Shown here: piece by piece, positions 33,302-43,568 of the stretch
How positions within the stretch are numbered: the stretch's first letter is position 1
Layout of the letters: each line of letters starts with the position of its first letter
DNA from: Hydrogenovibrio sp. 3SP14C1
GTDB lineage: Bacteria; Pseudomonadota; Gammaproteobacteria; Thiomicrospirales; Thiomicrospiraceae
NCBI RefSeq assembly: GCF_029625905.1
Contig: NZ_JARTLM010000013.1
Location: forward strand, 1 to 59,225
Reading direction: 5' to 3'
DNA: 59,225 nt
The notes under the pieces: generated by a model
What the model saw: the letters and a program-made list of their open reading frames with translations, nothing else
Told to the model about the DNA's origin: nothing
Databases searched by the model: none
Program-made: the position numbers and the translations under genes

Positions 33302-34519
33302 ATGCAAACCTTGTCCGCCCGACAATTGGCCCCGCGTCTTGGTCTTCTCGTTGCATTGACCCCATTCGCGGTCGATACCTATTTGCCTGCAATTCCCGAA
33401 ATGGCAACCGCTTTATCATCAACAGTCAATCATGTCAGTTTGACCGTGCCGTTGTTTTTAATAGGCTTTGCCCTGGGCCAGTTAATTGGTGGGCCTTTGT
33501 CAGATCGTTTTGGGCGGAAGCGTATCGCCTTAACTGGATTGCTTATCTTTTTTGTCAGTTCCTTGTTGATCATGTTTTCCATGCAAATTGAGCAACTCTA
33601 TGTGATGCGAGTGTTGCAAGCAGTGGGGGGCGGTTTTGCTACTGTGGTTTCAGCGGCCATTGTGCGGGATCTTTATTCAGGTAAAGAAAGTGCTAGAGTT
33701 TTTTCGATGATCGCATTGGTGATGTTGATTGCGCCTTTGCTTGCGCCGGGCGTTGGCGCGATGATTGTCAATATCAGTGGTTGGCACCAGGTGTTTGCGT
33801 TCCTTGCTTTTTATGCTGTGTTGTTGTCTTTTCTTGTTGAGAAAGGGTTGCCTGAAACAGTCTCGATTGAACGCCAGCAACAGATGAAGTCTCAACCTTG
33901 GTATCAGTTTGCCTTGAATTATCGACAAGTCCTGACGCACTGGCGTGGATTGGGGTTCTTGATTGCGCAAGGGTTTGCGAGCAGTGTTTTATTTGTGTAT
34001 ATCACAGAGTCGCCTTTTATTTATATGGAAAAGTTTGCAATTGATTCAGCTTCTTTTCCATTTTATTTTGGTATTGTCGTGCTTGGTGTCATGTTTTTCA
34101 ATCGGATGAACCTAGGGTTGTTAAAACGGTTTGAGCCACGACAAATTGTGTTTTATTCATTGTTGACTCAAGTCATTCTATCTCTTTCTTTATGGGGATA
34201 TATTGTGCTGGCAACAGAGTCTGTTTATGTCGTTTTGATTTTTCAGTTTTTTATTTTAGGGTTGCTGGGCGCAATTACACCCAATGTTCAGTCTTGCTAT
34301 ATGGATTATTTTCCGGAGTTTTCAGGAACCGCAAATGCTTTGATGGGGACCAGTATTTTTGCCTTTGGCGGTATGATGGGGTTAACGATGGGTGGGCTGC
34401 ATAATGGCAGTTTAGAAAGAGTGGTTGAGTTTATCTTATTGCTGTCATTGGTGAGTTGGCTGGTGTTAGTCAATTTAGCAAAAGTGCGTCTCAAAGAAGG
34501 ACACACTTCAGAATCGTAA
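33302..34519 (+). CDS. MFS drug-efflux transporter (Bcr/CflA type)
   Basis: This 405-aa protein has about twelve membrane helices and the MFS loop motif GGPLSDRFGRKRIAL. The N-terminal TPFAVDTYLPAIPEMA is typical of the Bcr/CflA subfamily, which exports drugs such as bicyclomycin and chloramphenicol or native metabolites by proton antiport. Substrate unknown. It stands alone, facing a small DUF2798 gene whose end lies 6 bp beyond its stop. Confidence 0.88.
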   Translation: MQTLSARQLAPRLGLLVALTPFAVDTYLPAIPEMATALSSTVNHVSLTVPLFLIGFALGQLIGGPLSDRFGRKRIALTGLLIFFVSSLLIMFSMQIEQLYVMRVLQAVGGGFATVVSAAIVRDLYSGKESARVFSMIALVMLIAPLLAPGVGAMIVNISGWHQVFAFLAFYAVLLSFLVEKGLPETVSIERQQQMKSQPWYQFALNYRQVLTHWRGLGFLIAQGFASSVLFVYITESPFIYMEKFAIDSASFPFYFGIVVLGVMFFNRMNLGLLKRFEPRQIVFYSLLTQVILSLSLWGYIVLATESVYVVLIFQFFILGLLGAITPNVQSCYMDYFPEFSGTANALMGTSIFAFGGMMGLTMGGLHNGSLERVVEFILLLSLVSWLVLVNLAKVRLKEGHTSES

Positions 34520-34525
34520 GGTCTG

Positions 34526-34750
34526 TTATTTACAGCAGATTTTCGCAGCGGTTTTTTGAACATGCTTGCTGATTAGTAAAATGATGATGAATGCTATCGG
34601 CCAAGCGACAATCATGGCTTCCCACCAGCGGTTCAGGAAATCTCCCTCTATTCCTGTGTTAACGGCGGTGATGACCGCAGTCATGATAAAAACCATTAAA
34701 ATAGACATAATAAAAGCAGACACTAGACGGTGATATTGTTGCGAAAGCAT
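34526..34750 (-). CDS. DUF2798-like small membrane protein
   Basis: A 74-aa protein with two membrane helices (about 10-30 and 45-63) and the RWWEAMIVAWPIAF pattern of DUF2798. Function unknown. It is convergent with the MFS gene. Confidence 0.75.
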   Translation of the reverse strand: MLSQQYHRLVSAFIMSILMVFIMTAVITAVNTGIEGDFLNRWWEAMIVAWPIAFIIILLISKHVQKTAAKICCK

Positions 34751-35009
34751 GATTTGGAACTCGAGTAAAAGGAAACTATTGTAATAGATTTAAACCTATT
34801 TAGACAAGATGAGTCATCGTATAAGCACCCTGCATAAGGTTGTGCAAAAAAACAAACCAAGTCTTACAAAATTTTGAGTGTCAGTGTGTGATTTAATTTG
34901 CAATAATTCTCATCTGATTCACTTTTAGATATAGACAGAAATCCTTGAATAAAGTACAATTCACGTCATATTATTTTTATGACTTTAGCTTATTGGGGTC
35001 GGTACTGGA

Positions 35010-35080
35010 ATGCTAGTGAAAATCACTAATTTCTAAAAAAACGGAGTGAGTTCCTGCGAGGGAATTGGCTCCGTTTTTTT
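35010..35080 (+). promoter_or_regulatory. Candidate transcription attenuator of carAB
   Basis: An 8-codon frame MLVKITNF (35010-35036) is followed at once by a strong terminator: AAACGGAG (35039-35046) with CTCCGTTT (35069-35076) and seven T. Inside the small frame TAGTGA/TCACTA (35014-35019, 35023-35028) makes a hairpin. Its second half can instead pair with AGTGA (35045-35049) in the terminator arm. This 1:2, 2:3, 3:4 pattern is the layout of an attenuator. The carA start is 50 bp further on. The 34751-35009 part of the gap holds only unassigned AT-rich sequence and presumably the promoter. Confidence 0.6.
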
Positions 35081-35129
35081 ATATGTGCTCCTCAAAAAGT
35101 TTTGCATTTCTGTTGGGCGGAAAAAATCA

Positions 35130-36266
35130 ATGACACACACAGCTTTATTAGCTTTAGAAGACGGGACCCTTTTTTGGGGTATTTCTCTGGGAGCAGAAGG
35201 TGAAACCGTAGGGGAAGTGGTTTTTAATACTTCTTTAACCGGTTACCAAGAAATTCTGACAGATCCTTCTTATTACAAACAAATTGTTACTTTGACTTAT
35301 CCTCATATTGGGAATGTTGGTGTGAACGAAGAAGACGAAGAATCTCCTTCCATTATGGCGCAGGGGTTAATCGTTCGAGATTGCCCACCACTGATGAGTA
35401 ATTTTCGTGCCGAAAAGTCATTGCCGGATTATTTGAAAGAACAGGGCGTGGTGGCGATTTCAGATATCGATACGCGTAAATTAACCCGTATCCTTCGTGA
35501 TAAAGGTGCTCAGTCAGGCGTGATTGTCGCGGGTGAGAATATTGATGCCGATGCTGCCATCGCTAAAGCCAAAACCTTTGCGGGTCTGAAAGGAATGGAC
35601 TTGGCGAAAGAAGTCACAACCTCTGAAACCTATGTTTGGACGGAAGGTACTTGGTCGCTCGAGAACGGGCATGTCGATTGTTCTGATAAGTCTGAATATC
35701 ACGTGGTTGCATTTGATTATGGAATCAAGCGCAATATTTTACGTATGCTGGCAGATCGTGGTTGTAAACTGACCGTTGTTCCAGCTAAGACGCCGGCGGC
35801 TGACGTATTGGCAATGAAACCAGATGGTATTTTCCTGTCAAATGGTCCAGGCGATCCGGAGCCATGTGATTATGCAATTCAAGCCATTCAAGAAGTTTTG
35901 AATACCGATATTCCAGTGTTTGGTATTTGTTTAGGACATCAGTTGCTGGCGCTCGCTTCAGGCGCAAAAACCCTCAAAATGAAGTTTGGTCATCACGGTG
36001 GTAACCATCCGGTTCAAGACCTGAAAACTAAAAAAGTGATGATTACTGCACAGAATCATGGTTTTGCGGTGGATGCAGATTCTTTGCCTGATTGCTTAGA
36101 AGCTACGCATAGCTCTTTGTTTGATGGGACATCGCAAGGTATTCAGCGTAAAGACAAATCGGCATTTAGTTTCCAAGGTCACCCAGAAGCGAGTCCGGGC
36201 CCTCATGATGTGGCGCCATTGTTCGACCAATTTATTGAAAATATTAAAAAATACAAACAAGCATAA
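35130..36266 (+). CDS. carA: Carbamoyl-phosphate synthase small subunit
   Basis: This 378-aa glutaminase subunit has the class I amidotransferase domain in its second half: nucleophile Cys in [10 protein letters not shown] and the His-Glu pair in [12 protein letters not shown]. It supplies ammonia to CarB for arginine and pyrimidine synthesis. ATG 35130 ([12 protein letters not shown]) is chosen because relatives begin this way; a longer frame runs back through the terminator. carB follows after 17 bp. Confidence 0.97.
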   Translation: MTHTALLALEDGTLFWGISLGAEGETVGEVVFNTSLTGYQEILTDPSYYKQIVTLTYPHIGNVGVNEEDEESPSIMAQGLIVRDCPPLMSNFRAEKSLPDYLKEQGVVAISDIDTRKLTRILRDKGAQSGVIVAGENIDADAAIAKAKTFAGLKGMDLAKEVTTSETYVWTEGTWSLENGHVDCSDKSEYHVVAFDYGIKRNILRMLADRGCKLTVVPAKTPAADVLAMKPDGIFLSNGPGDPEPCDYAIQAIQEVLNTDIPVFGICLGHQLLALASGAKTLKMKFGHHGGNHPVQDLKTKKVMITAQNHGFAVDADSLPDCLEATHSSLFDGTSQGIQRKDKSAFSFQGHPEASPGPHDVAPLFDQFIENIKKYKQA

Positions 36267-36283
36267 GTGATAGGAAGATAAAG

Positions 36284-39200
36284 ATGCCAAAAAGAAGTGA
36301 TTTAGAAAGTATTCTGATTATTGGTGCCGGTCCTATCATTATTGGACAGGCCTGCGAATTTGATTACTCGGGTGTTCAGGCTTGTAAAGCCCTGAGAGAA
36401 GAAGGTTATCGCGTTATCTTGGTGAACTCAAACCCAGCCACCATTATGACGGACCCGGAAATGGCGGATGCCACTTATATCGAGCCGATTGAATGGAAAA
36501 CCGTTCGTAATATTATCGCGAAAGAGCGTCCAGATGCGATTTTACCAACAATGGGCGGGCAAACGGCTTTAAACTGCGCGTTGGATTTAGACAACCACGG
36601 TGTGTTAAAAGAATTTAATGTTGAATTGATCGGTGCGAATGCTGATGCGATTGATAAGGCAGAGAATCGTGATCGTTTCCGTCAAGCGATGACGAAAATC
36701 GGTTTGGATATGCCGGTTTCTGATGTTGCTCATAATTTGGAAGAAGCTTGGCAGATTCAGGAAAGAGTTGGGTTTCCAACGATTATTCGTCCTTCTTTTA
36801 CATTGGGTGGTTCTGGTGGCGGTATTGCCTACAATAAAACCGAGTTTGAACAAATCTGTAAATTTGGTTTGGATCTTTCACCAACGAAAGAACTCTTGAT
36901 TGAAGAGTCCATTCTGGGTTGGAAAGAGTATGAGATGGAGGTGGTTCGTGATAAGAATGATAATGCCATCATCATTTGTTCAATTGAAAACCTGGATCCG
37001 ATGGGGGTTCATACAGGTGACTCAATCACGGTTGCACCGGCTCAAACGTTAACAGATAAAGAATATCAAATTATGCGAAATGCCTCATTGGCAGTTTTGC
37101 GTGAAATTGGCGTTGAAACCGGTGGGTCTAACGTTCAGTTCTCAATCAACCCAGAATCGGGTCGTATGATCATCATCGAGATGAATCCTCGTGTTTCCCG
37201 TTCTTCCGCGTTGGCTTCAAAAGCAACCGGGTTCCCAATTGCAAAAGTTGCAGCCAAATTGGCGGTTGGATATACGCTAGATGAGTTGAGTAACGATATT
37301 ACCGATGGGGCAACACCTGCTTCATTTGAACCGTCTATTGATTACGTTGTGACAAAGATTCCTCGTTTCACATTTGAAAAATTCCCACAAGCCGATAAAC
37401 GTTTGTCAACACAAATGAAATCGGTGGGTGAAGTGATGGCAATGGGTCGTAACTTCCAAGAATCAATTCAGAAAGCCATGCGTGGTCTTGAAACTGGCAA
37501 AAATGGTTTTGATGAAATTATTCCTTTGGCAACGATGGATGAAAAAGACGTTAAAGGTATTCTTCGCCAGGAACTTCGTGCACCCGGTCCAGATCGTTTG
37601 TGGTATGTCGGTGATGCTTTCCGTGCAGGTTGGAGTTTAGAAACCGTCTTTGAAGTTTCAAAAATTGATCCTTGGTTCTTGTCGCAAATTAAGCAGTTGA
37701 TTGATATGGAAGATGATATCAAGCAACGTGGTTTAGATGCGTTGGATGAAGCAATGCTTCGTAACCTGAAGCGCAAAGGGTTTTCTGATAACCGTTTGGC
37801 TGATTTACTTTCTACGGATGCAGCGTTTATTCGCAAGTTCCGTCATACTTTAAATGTTCGTCCGGTTTATAAGCGTGTTGATACGTGTGCGGCAGAATTT
37901 GAAACGTCAACGGCCTATATGTACTCGACTTATGAAGAAGAGTGCGAAGCCAATCCATCAGGCCGTGAAAAAATCATGGTGCTGGGTGGCGGTCCTAACC
38001 GCATAGGACAAGGGATTGAGTTCGATTATTGTTGTGTTCATGCCGCGATGGCGATGCGTGAAGATGGTTATGAAACCATTATGGTGAACTGTAACCCTGA
38101 AACGGTTTCAACAGATTACGATACGTCTGATCGTTTGTATTTTGAGCCGCTGACATTGGAAGATGTGCTTGAAATTGTCGAAGTTGAAAAGCCTAAAGGG
38201 GTGATTGTCCAGTATGGTGGGCAGACACCATTAAAATTGGCCGAAGATTTGGAAGCAGCAGGGGTACCGATTATAGGAACCTCTCCTGAGTCGATTGACT
38301 TGGCAGAAGATAGAGAACGTTTCCAGCAGTTATTGCATGGTCTGGAATTGAAACAGCCACCAAACAGAACAGCACGCAGTGAAGATCAAGCTTTGGCATT
38401 AGCCAATGAAATTGGATACCCGTTAGTGGTTCGACCTTCTTATGTATTAGGTGGTCGAGCGATGGAAATCGTCTATAACGACAGTGATTTGACGCGTTAT
38501 ATGACAGAGGCGGTAAAAGTTTCAAATGACTCGCCAGTATTACTGGATCGTTTCTTGGATGATGCAGTTGAGTTGGATGTTGATGCGGTTTGCGATGGTG
38601 AGCAAGTCGTTATTGGTGGTGTGATGGAGCATATTGAGCAAGCAGGGATTCACTCTGGTGATTCAGCATGTTCTTTACCGCCTTATAGCATTCCAATGCA
38701 TATTCAAGATGAAATTCGTAGTCAGGTTGAAAAAATGGCTCTGGCTTTGAATGTGGTCGGGTTGATGAACACTCAGTTTGCTGTAAAAGGTGAAGATATT
38801 TATGTGTTGGAGGTCAATCCACGTGCTTCAAGAACAGTACCATTTGTATCAAAAGCGATTGGAAGTCCTCTTGCAAAAATTGCTGCACGTTGTATGGTGG
38901 GTCAAAAATTGGCTACCCAGAACTTTACCAAAGAAGTTCGTCCAACTTACTTCTCTGTCAAAGAAGCGGTCTTTCCATTTATTAAGTTCTTAGGTGTTGA
39001 CCCTATTTTAGGGCCAGAAATGAAGTCTACGGGCGAAGTAATGGGGGTTGGTGAAACTTTTGCAGAGGCTTATCAAAAAGCTCAGCTTGCAAGTGGAACG
39101 ATTCTTCCAACATCTGGTAAGGCATTCTTAAGTGTTCGACAAGCAGACCGCGTTAAAGTGATTGACCTTGCTAAAAAGCTTATCAAGAAAGGGTTTACAA

Positions 39201-39496
39201 TTCTAGCAACGCGTGGCACCGCAAAATCATTGGAAGAAGCCGGTATTGAATGTGAAATTGTGAATAAAGTCACAGAAGGGCGTCCAAATATTGTAGATTC
39301 AATCGTAAACGAAGAAGTAGATTTGATTGTGAATACCTCTGATGGTTCTGTTAGTATTAAGGATTCATCTAGTATTCGCCGTGAAGCATTGATGCATAAA
39401 ACATGTTACACGACAACAATGGCTGGTGCCTTGGCAATGGTCGCATCGATGGATTATTTGGATAATCAAAAAGTAACGAAACTCCAAGTAGTTTAG
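36284..39496 (+). CDS. carB: Carbamoyl-phosphate synthase large subunit
   Basis: This 1070-aa protein has two homologous ATP-grasp halves (about 1-400 and 555-935), each opening with a nucleotide-binding [20 protein letters not shown]-type or [19 protein letters not shown]-type segment. A C-terminal MGS-like allosteric domain follows (from about 937). It makes carbamoyl phosphate from bicarbonate, ammonia and two ATP. Length agrees with E. coli (1073). It forms an operon with carA. Confidence 0.98.
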   Translation: MPKRSDLESILIIGAGPIIIGQACEFDYSGVQACKALREEGYRVILVNSNPATIMTDPEMADATYIEPIEWKTVRNIIAKERPDAILPTMGGQTALNCALDLDNHGVLKEFNVELIGANADAIDKAENRDRFRQAMTKIGLDMPVSDVAHNLEEAWQIQERVGFPTIIRPSFTLGGSGGGIAYNKTEFEQICKFGLDLSPTKELLIEESILGWKEYEMEVVRDKNDNAIIICSIENLDPMGVHTGDSITVAPAQTLTDKEYQIMRNASLAVLREIGVETGGSNVQFSINPESGRMIIIEMNPRVSRSSALASKATGFPIAKVAAKLAVGYTLDELSNDITDGATPASFEPSIDYVVTKIPRFTFEKFPQADKRLSTQMKSVGEVMAMGRNFQESIQKAMRGLETGKNGFDEIIPLATMDEKDVKGILRQELRAPGPDRLWYVGDAFRAGWSLETVFEVSKIDPWFLSQIKQLIDMEDDIKQRGLDALDEAMLRNLKRKGFSDNRLADLLSTDAAFIRKFRHTLNVRPVYKRVDTCAAEFETSTAYMYSTYEEECEANPSGREKIMVLGGGPNRIGQGIEFDYCCVHAAMAMREDGYETIMVNCNPETVSTDYDTSDRLYFEPLTLEDVLEIVEVEKPKGVIVQYGGQTPLKLAEDLEAAGVPIIGTSPESIDLAEDRERFQQLLHGLELKQPPNRTARSEDQALALANEIGYPLVVRPSYVLGGRAMEIVYNDSDLTRYMTEAVKVSNDSPVLLDRFLDDAVELDVDAVCDGEQVVIGGVMEHIEQAGIHSGDSACSLPPYSIPMHIQDEIRSQVEKMALALNVVGLMNTQFAVKGEDIYVLEVNPRASRTVPFVSKAIGSPLAKIAARCMVGQKLATQNFTKEVRPTYFSVKEAVFPFIKFLGVDPILGPEMKSTGEVMGVGETFAEAYQKAQLASGTILPTSGKAFLSVRQADRVKVIDLAKKLIKKGFTILATRGTAKSLEEAGIECEIVNKVTEGRPNIVDSIVNEEVDLIVNTSDGSVSIKDSSSIRREALMHKTCYTTTMAGALAMVASMDYLDNQKVTKLQVV

Positions 39497-39521
39497 TCAA
39501 AAATTACTGTTCGACAGAGAG

Positions 39522-39550
39522 CGCCGAGACAGAATGTCTTGGCGTTTTTT
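39522..39550 (+). terminator. Terminator of carAB
   Basis: CGCCGAGACA/TGTCTTGGCG form a 10-bp stem (one G-T pair) around GAA, followed by six T. greA therefore has its own promoter or relies on readthrough. Confidence 0.9.
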
Positions 39551-39580
39551 GTTTTAAAGAAACGTTGTGAGGAATATAAA

Positions 39581-40057
39581 ATGCAAAGACATCCTATGAC
39601 AAAAGAAGGCGCAGATGCGCTTCAAGAAGAATTACAACACTTAAAGAAAGTTGAACGACCAGCTGTTTCAAATGCAATCGCAGAAGCGAGAGAGCATGGT
39701 GATTTAAAAGAAAATGCCGAATATCATGCTGCAAGAGAACAGCAAGGTTTGATGGAAGCACGAATCAAACAAATCGAATCTCTACTGGGTAGTGTGCAGA
39801 TTATTGATGTGACTAAATTGAATCCAAATGGAAAAGTGGTTTTTGGTTCAAGTGTCACTATTCTGAACGTAGAAACAGAAGAAGAAGTAACCTACAAGAT
39901 TGTGGGTGAAGAAGAAGCCGATATTAAACATAATAAGATATCCGTTAATTCACCTATTGCCCGAGCTTTGATTGCTAAAGAAGAGGGTGAGGAAATTACG
40001 GTTAAAGCACCAAGTGGTAATATTGAATACGAAATTGTCGAGATTCAATACGTTTGA
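39581..40057 (+). CDS. greA: Transcription elongation factor GreA
   Basis: This 158-aa protein has the N-terminal coiled coil with [20 protein letters not shown], whose acidic tip enters the RNA polymerase channel, and the C-terminal globular domain. GreA promotes cleavage of backtracked RNA. ATG 39581 follows GTGAGGAAT; upstream in-frame codons lie inside the carB terminator and are rejected. The length equals E. coli GreA. Confidence 0.97.
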   Translation: MQRHPMTKEGADALQEELQHLKKVERPAVSNAIAEAREHGDLKENAEYHAAREQQGLMEARIKQIESLLGSVQIIDVTKLNPNGKVVFGSSVTILNVETEEEVTYKIVGEEEADIKHNKISVNSPIARALIAKEEGEEITVKAPSGNIEYEIVEIQYV

Positions 40058-40096
40058 CCGTTTCTTTACAATAAAACGATAGAAAGAAGAGGTTTC

Positions 40097-40537
40097 ATGA
40101 TACAGGCTCTGGTCGTCACATTTTTATCCATTAATATAACCATTGGGTATATTGTCGCCAGTGTGCTTTTTAAACAGCTAGCGTCAACCAAAGCGGGGAG
40201 TATTATGGAGCAATTACTATCAGGCCTTTATCTAGCTGATGTATTGATCCTTATCGCTATTTTGGGAATCTTGTTTATAAAAAAACAATTTGGATTTAAA
40301 AAACATAGTTCGTTGCTAGCGTCCTTGGGACTGGTTTTGGGGAATGGTTTTTATGTGTTTCCTTTAATGACGAAATTGAAGATTTTGGGAGCGGATGCAA
40401 CCGTTTTATCAATGAATTTTTCGGGGTGGCATGCAGTTTCCCAAATTATTTTTATGCTAACGTTAGGCTTTGTCTTGTTTTGGTGGCTCGTCGTTTACCA
40501 AAGAACTTATTCAGCGTCCTTTGACAAAGGGGTTTGA
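40097..40537 (+). CDS. Four-helix membrane protein (DUF4149-like)
   Basis: This 146-aa protein has about four membrane helices (5-25, 45-62, 73-95 and 115-137). Position right after greA and general form recall DUF4149 proteins found there in other gammaproteobacteria, but the sequence match is from memory and weak. It is spaced 39 bp from greA and may be co-transcribed. Confidence 0.6.
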   Translation: MIQALVVTFLSINITIGYIVASVLFKQLASTKAGSIMEQLLSGLYLADVLILIAILGILFIKKQFGFKKHSSLLASLGLVLGNGFYVFPLMTKLKILGADATVLSMNFSGWHAVSQIIFMLTLGFVLFWWLVVYQRTYSASFDKGV

Positions 40538-40666
40538 GTATAAGCTCAGCTTATGCGTGATTAATTATTTTCTAGTGTAAAGCAGCGAATTTCTGTTGCA
40601 ATTTAAGCCGAAAACGTCGAAAATAGATTCGTTAAATAATTAAGTCCTAATATTTGGAGTGATTGA

Positions 40667-41029
40667 ATGAAACAATTGACACTAAAAGCACTTTTCGCAG
40701 CAGCTGTTGCTGTGTTTTCTTTAAATGCTCAAGCAGCAGAGTCTAAATATGACCAGTGTGTTGCAGACGGCGATAACATTATCAAGCTAGCAAATACAAA
40801 AGGGTCTGAAGCAGCCCGCGCTTATGAGCAAAAAACAACTCTAGTTGAGTGTTTTGGTGAGCTGAGCAAGATCGAAGCTAAGTATGGCGACAAAACAGTT
40901 GCTCGTAATCCTTCTTCTGTCATGACGGCTGACGATCGTGCTAAGTGGGCTAAATTGTTTGATTCAATTGACGCTAAGCAATATCGTGGTACCCCTTACC
41001 TACAAGCAGCTTACTACTTCAATAAGTAA
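40667..41029 (+). CDS. Small secreted protein, unknown
   Basis: This 120-aa protein has a clear signal peptide ending at AQA (about residue 23) and a mature part with two cysteines (CVADGD, ECFGEL) that could form a disulfide. No family recognised. It has a GGAGTG ribosome site and a strong terminator, so it is an independent transcript. Periplasmic location is inferred from the signal. Confidence 0.7.
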   Translation: MKQLTLKALFAAAVAVFSLNAQAAESKYDQCVADGDNIIKLANTKGSEAARAYEQKTTLVECFGELSKIEAKYGDKTVARNPSSVMTADDRAKWAKLFDSIDAKQYRGTPYLQAAYYFNK

Positions 41030-41048
41030 GCCCTCTTGTGAAGGACTG

Positions 41049-41077
41049 AAAAAACCGGCCTAGAGCCGGTTTTTTTG
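41049..41077 (+). terminator. Terminator
   Basis: AAAACCGGC/GCCGGTTTT stem around CTAGA with a seven-T tail, after the small secreted protein gene. Confidence 0.92.
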
Positions 41078-41116
41078 TTTCTGACTGTTAAAAATCTTTC
41101 CTTCAAAAATTAAGAG

Positions 41117-41929
41117 ATGACCGTGAGCTATAATTTATTTGAACAAGTGTATGACTGTTTGATGGAAACAGATTTAGACCAAAAGGTTCGGCAGTTACAA
41201 TTGTTGCAACAATATTGGACTGAAGATGCCTTTAGTTTTGAACCGACGAAAACCATTCATAAGGTTCCTGAAGCAGGGCGACCTCTGAAACCCGATTTAG
41301 TACCGCCTAAAGATCTGCCTCGTAGACGCTTGGGATCAAAAGAAGGGCATGGTGCTTTAATGCACTCGATTTTACATATTGAGTTTAATGCGGTGAATCT
41401 TGCCTTAGATGCCATTTATCGTTTTCAAGCTATGCCTAGAGAGTATTATCGAGATTGGCTTGGTGTGGCTGGAGAGGAAGCATATCACTTTCAGATGGTG
41501 CGAGAACACTTGTATCATCTAGGGTTTGAGTATGGCGATTTTCCGGCACATAATGGACTTTGGGTGACGACGTATGAAACCGATCATGATCCACTGGTTA
41601 GAATGGCGTTAGTGCCTCGTACATTAGAAGCAAGAGGGTTGGATGTGACACCCAGCATGATCCACAAGCTACGAGCGATAGGTGACAAGCGGGGCGTTGA
41701 AGTTCTCAAGATACTGCTACGTGATGAGATTGGTCATGTAGAAGTGGGAACAAGATGGTTTCGCTATTTATGCGAGCAGCGTCAATTAAATCCCTTTGAC
41801 ACGTTCACCGATGTTATTAAAAATTATTTCCATGGTGATTTGAGAGGGCCTTTTAATTTTGAAGCCCGTCAGGATGCGGGGTTTAGTGAAGAAGAAATTA
41901 ATTGGTTAAAGAGCTTGGAAACAGCCTAA
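41117..41929 (+). CDS. DUF455 ferritin-like protein
   Basis: This 270-aa protein has a ferritin-like helical core. Likely di-metal ligands are in HIEFNAVNLALDA, GEEAYHFQMVREH, ARGLDVTP and RDEIGHVEVGTRWF (repeated E..H pairs), the pattern of DUF455. Members may be di-iron oxidases or hydroxylases; MiaE-like tRNA hydroxylases are distant relatives, but no substrate is known. It is first of three genes (DUF455, methyltransferase, ROK kinase) closely spaced in one direction. Confidence 0.8.
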   Translation: MTVSYNLFEQVYDCLMETDLDQKVRQLQLLQQYWTEDAFSFEPTKTIHKVPEAGRPLKPDLVPPKDLPRRRLGSKEGHGALMHSILHIEFNAVNLALDAIYRFQAMPREYYRDWLGVAGEEAYHFQMVREHLYHLGFEYGDFPAHNGLWVTTYETDHDPLVRMALVPRTLEARGLDVTPSMIHKLRAIGDKRGVEVLKILLRDEIGHVEVGTRWFRYLCEQRQLNPFDTFTDVIKNYFHGDLRGPFNFEARQDAGFSEEEINWLKSLETA

Positions 41930-41955
41930 TAAAATGACTTTTAAAAGATTTTTTT

Positions 41956-42612
41956 ATGAAACTCAGTGATAAGCATCGTCAGCGGATTATTAAACGCCAT
42001 CAATACTCTATTCAAGAAAGAGGTTATGAAGCGACTGCTCTATTTTGGCGAGATCAATCAGTTCAGGAAAAGCGTTTTGACATTCTTATTGATTTTATTC
42101 GTTTGAATAGCCAGTCTGTAGAAGCAGATCATGTCATTAGTATACTGGATGTTGGTTGTGGGTTCGGTGATCTTTGTGATTATCTAAAAAAAGCGGGGCT
42201 TCAGGTGAATTATACCGGTATTGATGTTTCTCCTGATATGGTTCGAGCAGGACAATTCAAACATGGTGATATTCATTTGTTACAAGGGGAGCTGTTTGAT
42301 TTTGAGTGGCCACAAGCCTCCTTTGATTGGGTTGTGTGTTCAGGAGCAATGAATGAAGTGGTAGATTCTCCGGGTCAGGAAGGGGAATATGCTCAGGCAA
42401 TGATTCAAAAAATGTATGCGCTTTGCCGGCAGGGTGTGGTATTTAATTTACTGGATGCAAGCCATGAATGGAGTCATTCACGACCTGATTTACAAAGTTT
42501 TGATTCGAGTGAGATAGCGTCTTTTTGTAAGGGATTTGCAAACAATGTGTTGGTCAGACAAGATTACCTTCCCAATGACTTTACGGTTTGTTTAACCAGG
42601 ATGGAAAAGTGA
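41956..42612 (+). CDS. SAM-dependent methyltransferase, class I
   Basis: This 218-aa protein has a Rossmann-type SAM site ILDVGCGFGDLCDYL and GIDVSPDMV, with the later WVVCSGAMNEV strand. The substrate is unknown. It lies 27 bp after the DUF455 gene and 1 bp before the ROK kinase gene, so the three are probably one operon. Confidence 0.85.
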   Translation: MKLSDKHRQRIIKRHQYSIQERGYEATALFWRDQSVQEKRFDILIDFIRLNSQSVEADHVISILDVGCGFGDLCDYLKKAGLQVNYTGIDVSPDMVRAGQFKHGDIHLLQGELFDFEWPQASFDWVVCSGAMNEVVDSPGQEGEYAQAMIQKMYALCRQGVVFNLLDASHEWSHSRPDLQSFDSSEIASFCKGFANNVLVRQDYLPNDFTVCLTRMEK

Positions 42613-42613
42613 T

Positions 42614-43510
42614 ATGAAAGTCGGTATTGATTTAGGTGGCACTAAAATCGAAATTGTGGTTTTGGGTGTTAACAACCAAGTGATGTTTCGTGAGCGTATA
42701 GACACTCCGCAAGGTCATTATGAAAAAACGGTTGCAGCCATTGTTTCCCTGGTTCGAGATGCAGAAAGTCTGTATGGTCCTTTTCGTCATATTGGGGTCG
42801 GTATTCCTGGTGCAATTTCAAAAAAGACAGGAAAGATCAAAAATGCCAATTCAACCTGTTTGATTGGACAGGATTTACAGGGTGATTTGGCGGCGCAATT
42901 GAATATGACAGTTCGTTTGGCGAATGACGCAAATTGCCTGGCGTTATCCGAAGCTTCAGATGGCACGGCTGCTGGTGAAGAGGTTGTTTTTGGCGTGATT
43001 GTAGGGACCGGTTGCGGTGGCGGTTTGATTGTCGATGGGCATATTGTAAACGGATTGAATGCCATCGCAGGAGAGTGGGGACATAACTCTTTGCCTTGGC
43101 GTACTTCGCAAGACATTGAGCATGAATGTTATTGTGGTTTAAGCGGGTGTCTTGAAACGTTTTTATCCGGACCTGGATTGTCAAAACATTATGAAATGGT
43201 AACAGGTGAAATATTGACCGCAAGAGAAATTGCCGCTTTTGCCAAGCAAGGCAATACCGCCGCGAAAGAAATGCTTGAGATTTATGCGACTTGGCTCGCT
43301 AAAGGCTTAGCAAGTATCATTAATATTATTGACCCTGATGTCATTGTGCTTGGAGGCGGGTTGTCTAATATTGAGTTTTTATACCAACGTGTGCCAGAGC
43401 TTTGGGGACAATGGGTGTTTAGTGATCAAGTGCAAACGCGCCTTGTTCCTCCGAAATGGAGTGATTCCAGTGGCGTTCGCGGTGCTGCCTGGTTGAGCAA
43501 AACAGATTAA
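42614..43510 (+). CDS. ROK-family sugar kinase (fructokinase-like)
   Basis: This 298-aa protein has the ATP site MKVGIDLGGTKIEIV, the catalytic Asp in LANDANCLALSEA, and the ROK zinc motif ECYCGLSGCLETFLSGPG. Fructokinases (Mak) and N-acetylhexosamine kinases share this form, so the exact sugar is uncertain. It starts directly after the methyltransferase stop and is followed by a palindromic terminator. Confidence 0.88.
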   Translation: MKVGIDLGGTKIEIVVLGVNNQVMFRERIDTPQGHYEKTVAAIVSLVRDAESLYGPFRHIGVGIPGAISKKTGKIKNANSTCLIGQDLQGDLAAQLNMTVRLANDANCLALSEASDGTAAGEEVVFGVIVGTGCGGGLIVDGHIVNGLNAIAGEWGHNSLPWRTSQDIEHECYCGLSGCLETFLSGPGLSKHYEMVTGEILTAREIAAFAKQGNTAAKEMLEIYATWLAKGLASIINIIDPDVIVLGGGLSNIEFLYQRVPELWGQWVFSDQVQTRLVPPKWSDSSGVRGAAWLSKTD

Positions 43511-43519
43511 TCGGTTTCT

Positions 43520-43546
43520 TAAAATAGCCAGGCCTGGCTGTTTTTG
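43520..43546 (+). terminator. Terminator with CCAGGCCTGG palindrome, copy 9
   Basis: The 10-mer at 43528-43537 is flanked by AAATAG and CTGTTTTT, giving a longer stem and a T run. It sits between the ROK kinase and the thioredoxin-like gene. Confidence 0.8.
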
Positions 43547-43568
43547 ACAGTTTATACAAAGGAAAGAT

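Noticed and set aside
33226-33591. Overlapping frame beside the start of the MFS transporter
   Set aside because: It lies largely within the transporter in another frame and has no protein-like pattern; the transporter frame has full MFS motifs.
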